DNA of 49,007 nucleotides, taken from Candidatus Sumerlaeota bacterium (GTDB taxonomy: Bacteria > Sumerlaeota > Sumerlaeia > MWCT01 > JAUWMI01). The notes below the pieces were generated by a model. It was not told the origin of the DNA. It did no database searches and saw only the letters and a program-made list of their open reading frames with translations. Within the stretch, counting starts at the first letter, position 1; every line of letters starts with the position of its first letter. Where the stretch lies: assembly GCA_030613245.1 (NCBI GenBank), contig JAUWMI010000032.1:1-49007 (forward strand), written 5' to 3'. Below are positions 44,704 to 49,007 of this stretch, piece by piece. The position numbers and the translations under genes are program-made.

Positions 44704-46563
44704 TCATGAGGCCATCCGTTTCGCAATCTTCTCAATCTCACTTGCAGACAGTCGGTCCATTGACCACCCTCGTGCAAATTTAGCAGTCTCTGATTTCGGC
44801 AAATGATCTTCGGTGAGATCTCGAATCCGAATACGCGCCGGCATCGCGGCTCCTTCACCGACAAATATGGCCTCCTGTTGTGCAAGATTCGGAAGTGCTT
44901 TTGTCATGCCTGACAACCCATCTGGAAGAAAACGTGCCACATGCTGTTGATCTGCGGCGTTTGTAAGCCTCAAAACCAACCATGTCCCGCATTGCGAAAT
45001 AACCGTGCTCTCGACATCAGCCGGACGTTGGCTCACCAGCATTAACCCTATACCGTACTTTCGTCCTTCCCTGGCGATTCGTCTTATAGACGATTGCGCG
45101 ACGGCATATTCGGCTTCTCCTCGATTAGGAACATATCGGTGCGCCTCTTCACATACCAGCACAACTGGATCGCGTTTGCGCTCCTCAGTGGTTTGATATA
45201 CTTTGTACTGAAAAAGTAAACGCGCCAACATTGCGGAAAGTGGACCAGCAACTTCGTTTGGGAGACCAGAAATGTCGAGTATCCTAATGTCACGACCTGT
45301 CCCGTCCTCCCCATTAATGTCTCCGACCAGTTGCTCGATGATATTTCCAAGCGATGGACTCTTTTCTTTCGTCCACTCAGCCATCAGGAATTGAATACGT
45401 GGATCACGTCGAAGTACCGACAGCTTGTCCAATATTGACTTGAAATTCTTGGAAAAGTCCGTTGCAGTGATTCTTTCAAGGACATTACTCTTCACCCGAG
45501 CAGCTTGCAGGTACATGATGTGGTTGTAAAACTCCTTCAGCTCAAAAGGCCGCGGCTTGTCGCGATCAAATTGGGTCAATTGCTCGTCGGTTACACCTTC
45601 TTCGGGCCAAGCATCAGGGGCATCATGATCTCGTCCATTCGTGGGCGCAGGTCCGCCGTAGCTATCAGGAGATGGCTTCACAAAATCCGCCGCTACCATT
45701 CGAGCATAGGTGATTGCCTTGTAGACAATATTGTTTTGCGATGTGGCCTCCTGCTCCGTTTTGGCAATGACAAGCATACGGAACTCATCTGCCGACATCA
45801 GCCAATAAGGCAGATCGATGGGAGTTCCTTCGGTTTCTTCAGTACCCAAAGGATTGTAAGCACGATATACCTCCGCGCGATTACCGAATGCATGCCCGTA
45901 TTCTCCATGCGGGTCAATGATAACAATCCGTGGTCGGCAGTTCTGTCCATCTACTGCTTCATGCTCAAGTATGCTGTGAAGGAGCGCAGCAACGGCAGCG
46001 GATTTGCCTGAGCCAGTCGAACCCAATACAGCGCAGTGCATCCCGAACATTTTGTCGATGTTTGCCCGGCAGCGCGCATTATCAGCCCCGACGTAGTACG
46101 CAAAAGATACAAGTGGATCATAGTCGTCTGCGCGTTGTTGGCCTTCAGCTGCGCTGTAGAGCTGAACCGTTTCCTGTCGTGTAAGCAGAAAGACGCCTTG
46201 GCGTGGTAGCGGGTAAGTGGTAACGCCACGAACGAACCCAAGTTTTTGGTCGGCTGCGTTCCATATGCCTTCCGCAAACAGTTCGACCTCCATAATGCGC
46301 TGATCAGCATCTGGAGGTATCGGGTTCACCACTTCAGGCAGTTCCTCGGAGCGCATTCGAAGTAAGGTAACAAACCCGAAAACCAGTCGGCGTCCAAAGT
46401 GAACCTTTACGATACTACCGATTTGACCAATCGGATAAACGCGTCCCTCATAAGTACGAGTCAATTCCGTGACATCTCCCGAAAGCTCGATCTTTATGGT
46501 GGTGCCAGAGACTTCGACAATGTCGCCAATCTTTAGTTCACTTATAAGATCAAATGCACTCAT
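44704..46563 (-). CDS. HerA-like DNA translocase ATPase of a SIR2-HerA module
   Basis: 619 residues from the ATG at 46563, which overlaps the SIR2 stop as ATGA and has GGAGGC 8 bases upstream; a GTG at 46572 is less likely. The N-terminal HAS-barrel covers about 10-115. The ATPase has Walker A GSTGSGKS at 181-188, IIDPHGEYGHAF at about 215-226, Walker B VVLVCEEAH at about 463-472 and VSQRPADVE shortly after, all typical of HerA/FtsK hexameric translocases. In SIR2-HerA anti-phage systems the HerA ring assembles with SIR2 subunits, and infection triggers NAD+ depletion; this role is inferred from family and gene order. No NurA nuclease is next to it, which argues against a DNA-repair HerA. Confidence 0.93.
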   Translation of the reverse strand: MSAFDLISELKIGDIVEVSGTTIKIELSGDVTELTRTYEGRVYPIGQIGSIVKVHFGRRLVFGFVTLLRMRSEELPEVVNPIPPDADQRIMEVELFAEGIWNAADQKLGFVRGVTTYPLPRQGVFLLTRQETVQLYSAAEGQQRADDYDPLVSFAYYVGADNARCRANIDKMFGMHCAVLGSTGSGKSAAVAALLHSILEHEAVDGQNCRPRIVIIDPHGEYGHAFGNRAEVYRAYNPLGTEETEGTPIDLPYWLMSADEFRMLVIAKTEQEATSQNNIVYKAITYARMVAADFVKPSPDSYGGPAPTNGRDHDAPDAWPEEGVTDEQLTQFDRDKPRPFELKEFYNHIMYLQAARVKSNVLERITATDFSKNFKSILDKLSVLRRDPRIQFLMAEWTKEKSPSLGNIIEQLVGDINGEDGTGRDIRILDISGLPNEVAGPLSAMLARLLFQYKVYQTTEERKRDPVVLVCEEAHRYVPNRGEAEYAVAQSSIRRIAREGRKYGIGLMLVSQRPADVESTVISQCGTWLVLRLTNAADQQHVARFLPDGLSGMTKALPNLAQQEAIFVGEGAAMPARIRIRDLTEDHLPKSETAKFARGWSMDRLSASEIEKIAKRMAS

Positions 46564-47732
46564 ACCACACACGCCTCCGCACCACTGTTTAGCATTCTAG
46601 ACACGCCTTCGAATTTCCACCAGTCCCACTTCTCACCATTAGCTGGCGGAAAGAATGGGCCTTCATTTCCGACGTATAACCCCTCATCAGTGATCACATA
46701 TAAACGTTTTGCCCACGGCAATTCCCTCCACCGTTTCAACACCGGATTGAGATCTTCGGAAAATGCCAAGATCGTTGTCTTGTTTCCAAGGCGCTGTAGG
46801 GCCAGCTCCATTTCCTTGTTAATGTGCTCATCGCCAAAGCTGTATCCGCAAATACCCAGGACGTTCTCTGCTCCCGAACCAAGGGTTCGCCGAAACAGAT
46901 CAAATTGTGCAGCGAAGGGATCTCTTTGTGTTGCCAGATATTTGGTTGCTTGCGGGTAAATCAGCACCCTTGACGATGTGCTTGGGTATAAGTCTCCATT
47001 CCGCACCCGCCACACTCGTTCATCATCGCCAAGATACCAATCAATAGAACCATGGAGTTTGATCACATGAGCGCGAAATCCAGATTCCGGCTCTTGCTTC
47101 CCATAATGGTAACTTCGATACGCAACAGCACCTCCTGAAAAACCATCCCAGTATGAAAAGCACCCCAGAGCAAGAGCATCCTCGATAAGTGTGTCGTAAT
47201 TAATGGTGAAGAGCCTGACGGCACTCCGTCTTTCTGCAACACCAGCCTGACTCCGGTTAAACAGTGCTGAAATGAACTTTTCGTGTTGGTCAACTTTGAC
47301 GATTGGCTTTTCCTGAGTACCAATTTGTTCAGGCTCATCCCCGTCAGCAGGTACGTATCCCCAGCGAATCGTTTCCGCGATCCAATTCAGTATCTTCATG
47401 TGCAATTCATGCAACTTATTGAGCTCCAGTATTTGAGTACCTATCTTGACTTTGTTTTCTTTGGAGCGCTCTGCGATGGTCGCGTAATCGCCAAGTTGAC
47501 TCAGCATGTGCTCGATATGCGATTCACTTGGCAGTTCCTCCTTTACAGCGTTCAGAACGCCAAAGGCTTCTTTGTTATCAGACTCAGCTATGGCAAATAC
47601 TCGCGAAGTCAAAGGCCCCATTAAAGGGATGCCTGCATTAACACAGATGCCTGTACCGAAAAACCAAGATTGTTTGGTTGCAGCAAGTAGATCATCAAGT
47701 TGTTTGAGGCTATCGTTGTCTTTAGTTTTCAT
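46560..47732 (-). CDS. SIR2-family NAD+-consuming effector of a SIR2-HerA module
   Basis: 390 residues. The NAD-binding Rossmann part has G26-T-G28 with AGIP (33-36), the catalytic-type N178-Y-D180 and H227 in IKLHGSIDW, then ICGYSFGDEHIN near the end of the fold. A C-terminal region of about 60 residues follows. The core motifs are those of SIR2-like defence NADases rather than of protein deacetylases: the zinc-binding Cys quartet of sirtuins is not seen. Its stop overlaps the HerA start by 4 bases, so the two are made together. GGAAGG about 12 bases before the ATG is a loose ribosome site. Border repeat copy 3 lies 50 bases upstream. Confidence 0.9.
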   Translation of the reverse strand: MKTKDNDSLKQLDDLLAATKQSWFFGTGICVNAGIPLMGPLTSRVFAIAESDNKEAFGVLNAVKEELPSESHIEHMLSQLGDYATIAERSKENKVKIGTQILELNKLHELHMKILNWIAETIRWGYVPADGDEPEQIGTQEKPIVKVDQHEKFISALFNRSQAGVAERRSAVRLFTINYDTLIEDALALGCFSYWDGFSGGAVAYRSYHYGKQEPESGFRAHVIKLHGSIDWYLGDDERVWRVRNGDLYPSTSSRVLIYPQATKYLATQRDPFAAQFDLFRRTLGSGAENVLGICGYSFGDEHINKEMELALQRLGNKTTILAFSEDLNPVLKRWRELPWAKRLYVITDEGLYVGNEGPFFPPANGEKWDWWKFEGVSRMLNSGAEACVV

Positions 47733-47783
47733 CTGCTAGAGTTTTCCTTCCGGCTGTTGTTGGCGTAATCTGCAAATCATGTG

Positions 47784-47902
47784 AACTTCTGTTTATATGG
47801 TTTCCAGATAAACCCGCTTTAGAAGAGTGAAGGGTGAAGACAGAAGAGTGAAGTAGAACCAGATGCGCAATACTTCAGAGCCTTCTCACTTCGTCCTTCG
47901 CT
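47784..47902. repeat. Cassette-border repeat, copy 3
   Basis: It starts AACTTCTGTTTATATGG and runs to CACTTCGTCCTTC. It is almost identical to 44513-44629 but lacks the tail that ends CCCCGCATT. It lies just upstream of the SIR2-HerA operon. Confidence 0.88.
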
Positions 47903-48287
47903 TTTCACGCCCTTGCCGCCGCGCTCAGGCCAAGTGCTCTCAAAAAACTCCGCTGGCGGACTGAGGATGACGTGCAGAAAGACTTTTTAAACATCTACTA
48001 ACTTCATTTACACTATCATCGTTACTACTTACTATCGCCCAATAAGTCAATCTTTTTCGGGAGACGCAAACTCTAACGAAAGGTTTAGGAGGGGAGCGCG
48101 AGGGGTGATGCGCCGCGGCGGATTCCCCTCGCAACACCAAATGCATTAACTGGGTTTAGATTCTTGCCGCGGTGGTGAAACAATGCTGCCTGGCACTAGT
48201 TCACCGCCACATAAGTAATGGCGCATAACATAACTTTTAAAAAGCCTATTTTTAGGTGTGCTACTGTTCTTGTGTGTTTTTTCGATT
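47903..48287. other. Intergenic region without recognised gene
   Basis: Nothing protein-like was found. The part from about 48190 (CACCGCCACATAAGTAATGG) resembles the start of the repeat next to the RHS stop at 43170-43190. Confidence 0.5.
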
Positions 48288-49007
48288 AAGGAGAAGTGAA
48301 ACAGTTCATAGTTTTTCGCACTTTTGCAGCATTTCTTCGTGTGCTTCGTGTCTTTGTGTCTTTGTGGTGATTAATTTGGATTAGTATTTTACCACGAAGG
48401 TCACGAAGGCCACGAAGATTTCTTGACAAAAAAAAGACAGAAACTTTTAGACAGGATGAAAAAACGTAAAGAATCTTGTAAATCTTGTAAATCATGTCCA
48501 AAAAAATTTAAAAATAAGCACAACAATTATTAGACAGGATTAACAAGATTAACAGGATGAAAAACATAAAAAATGCTGTCAATCCCAGGTAAATCCTATA
48601 AGGAGAAGGGAAACAGTTCGTAATCTTTCCCAATTTTGCAGCATTTCTTCATGTGCTTTGTGTCTTTGTGGTGATTAACTTGGATTAGTATTTTACCACG
48701 AAGACCACGAAGATTTCTTGACAAAAAAAAGACAGAAATTATTAGACAGGATTAACAAGATTAACAGGATTAAAAACATAAAGAATGCTGTCAATCCCAG
48801 GTAAATTCTATACGGAGATGTGAAACAGTTCATAATCTTTCCGAATTCTGTAACATTTCTTCGTGTCTTTGTGTCTTTGTGGTGATTAACTTGCATTAGT
48901 ATTTTACCACGAAGTCCACGAAGATTTCTTGACAAAAAAAAGACACAAACTATTAGACAGGATGAAAAACGTAAAGAATCTTGTAAATCATGTAAATCTT
49001 GTCCAAA
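48288..49007. repeat. Tandem array of about 200-310 bp units, three copies, cut by window end
   Basis: Units start at about 48288, 48600 and 48813, each with GGAGA-G-GAAACAGTTC. Each unit carries TTCGTGTCTTTGTG...GTGGTGATTAA, then TAGTATTTTACCACGAAG with one or more CACGAAG words, TTCTTGACAAAAAAAAGACA and TTAGACAGGAT. The TTCGTG and CACGAAG parts are complementary, so each unit can fold into a hairpin. Unit 1 is longer through an extra AAATCTTGTAAATC-type segment. Unit 3 continues beyond the window. Confidence 0.85.

Noticed and set aside
48286-48935. Minus-strand frames encoding peptides with HHKDTKTR and hydrophobic tails
   Set aside because: They are translations of the tandem repeat units, differ only as the repeats differ, and lack independent gene signals.
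1-49007. CRISPR array
   Set aside because: No regularly spaced short direct repeats with unique spacers were seen; the right-end repeats are far too long.

Overview
The window carries bacterial genes from an unnamed, probably Gram-negative organism. Cell-envelope evidence comes from two secretins (outer-membrane channels), a lipoprotein with a clear lipobox and many Sec-type signal peptides. The style of the secreted proteins suggests an uncultured candidate phylum of the Sumerlaeota/Hydrogenedentota/Omnitrophota sort: short GspG-like prepilins with the RSKVSRAKAD motif, PTPTPTP linkers, Kelch/FG-GAP/LamG mosaics and abundant dispersed repeats. This placement is inference; no rRNA or marker phylogeny is available here.

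Layout. 1-6.5 kb: the end of a cohesin-like protein and a giant (1933 aa) secreted mosaic protein on the minus strand. 7.3-16.2 kb: a surface-protein and signalling block on the plus strand, with a type IV prepilin, an ECF sigma factor overlapping an anti-sigma factor whose C-terminus is a pilin-like globular domain, a tandemly duplicated secreted Kelch-like gene, a parvulin-type isomerase and a third Kelch-like gene. 16.4-21.2 kb: housekeeping genes, with tRNA-Leu(GAG), xseA, the clpP-tig pair, a small membrane protein and tRNA-Leu(TAG). 21.6-28.3 kb: a nine-unit WG-repeat secreted protein, an operon of one lipoprotein and two paralogous secretins, and a divergent OmpR-type regulator whose phospho-acceptor Asp is Gly, followed by a broken copy of the WG gene's 3' end. 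28.4-34.0 kb: metabolism, with a TreT-like trehalose synthase, a fucose/arabinose-isomerase-like protein and a secreted D-aminoacylase-like amidohydrolase with a large unknown N-terminal region. 34-43.1 kb: a tRNA-like fragment, then a 2681-aa SpvB/FG-GAP/RHS (TcB-TcC-like) protein that ends just past the RHS core without a recognisable toxin tip. 43.1-49.0 kb: a repeat-rich accessory region with a small secreted protein, a SIR2-HerA pair resembling known anti-phage defence modules, three copies of a 120-180 bp repeat separating these units, and a tandem repeat array running off the end.

How the genes may work together. The sigma/anti-sigma pair beside a prepilin suggests envelope or pilus sensing, because the anti-sigma factor carries a periplasmic domain resembling the neighbouring pilin. 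The secretin-lipoprotein operon looks like an outer-membrane pore plus pilotin without the rest of a secretion machine in view. The SIR2-HerA and RHS genes in the repeat-rich right third form a conflict/defence island. Strongest leads: the anti-sigma/pilin fusion, the twin secretin operon with its shared C-terminal motif, the shared C-terminal tail of three secreted propellers, the Asp-to-Gly receiver, and the repeat-delimited SIR2-HerA cassette.
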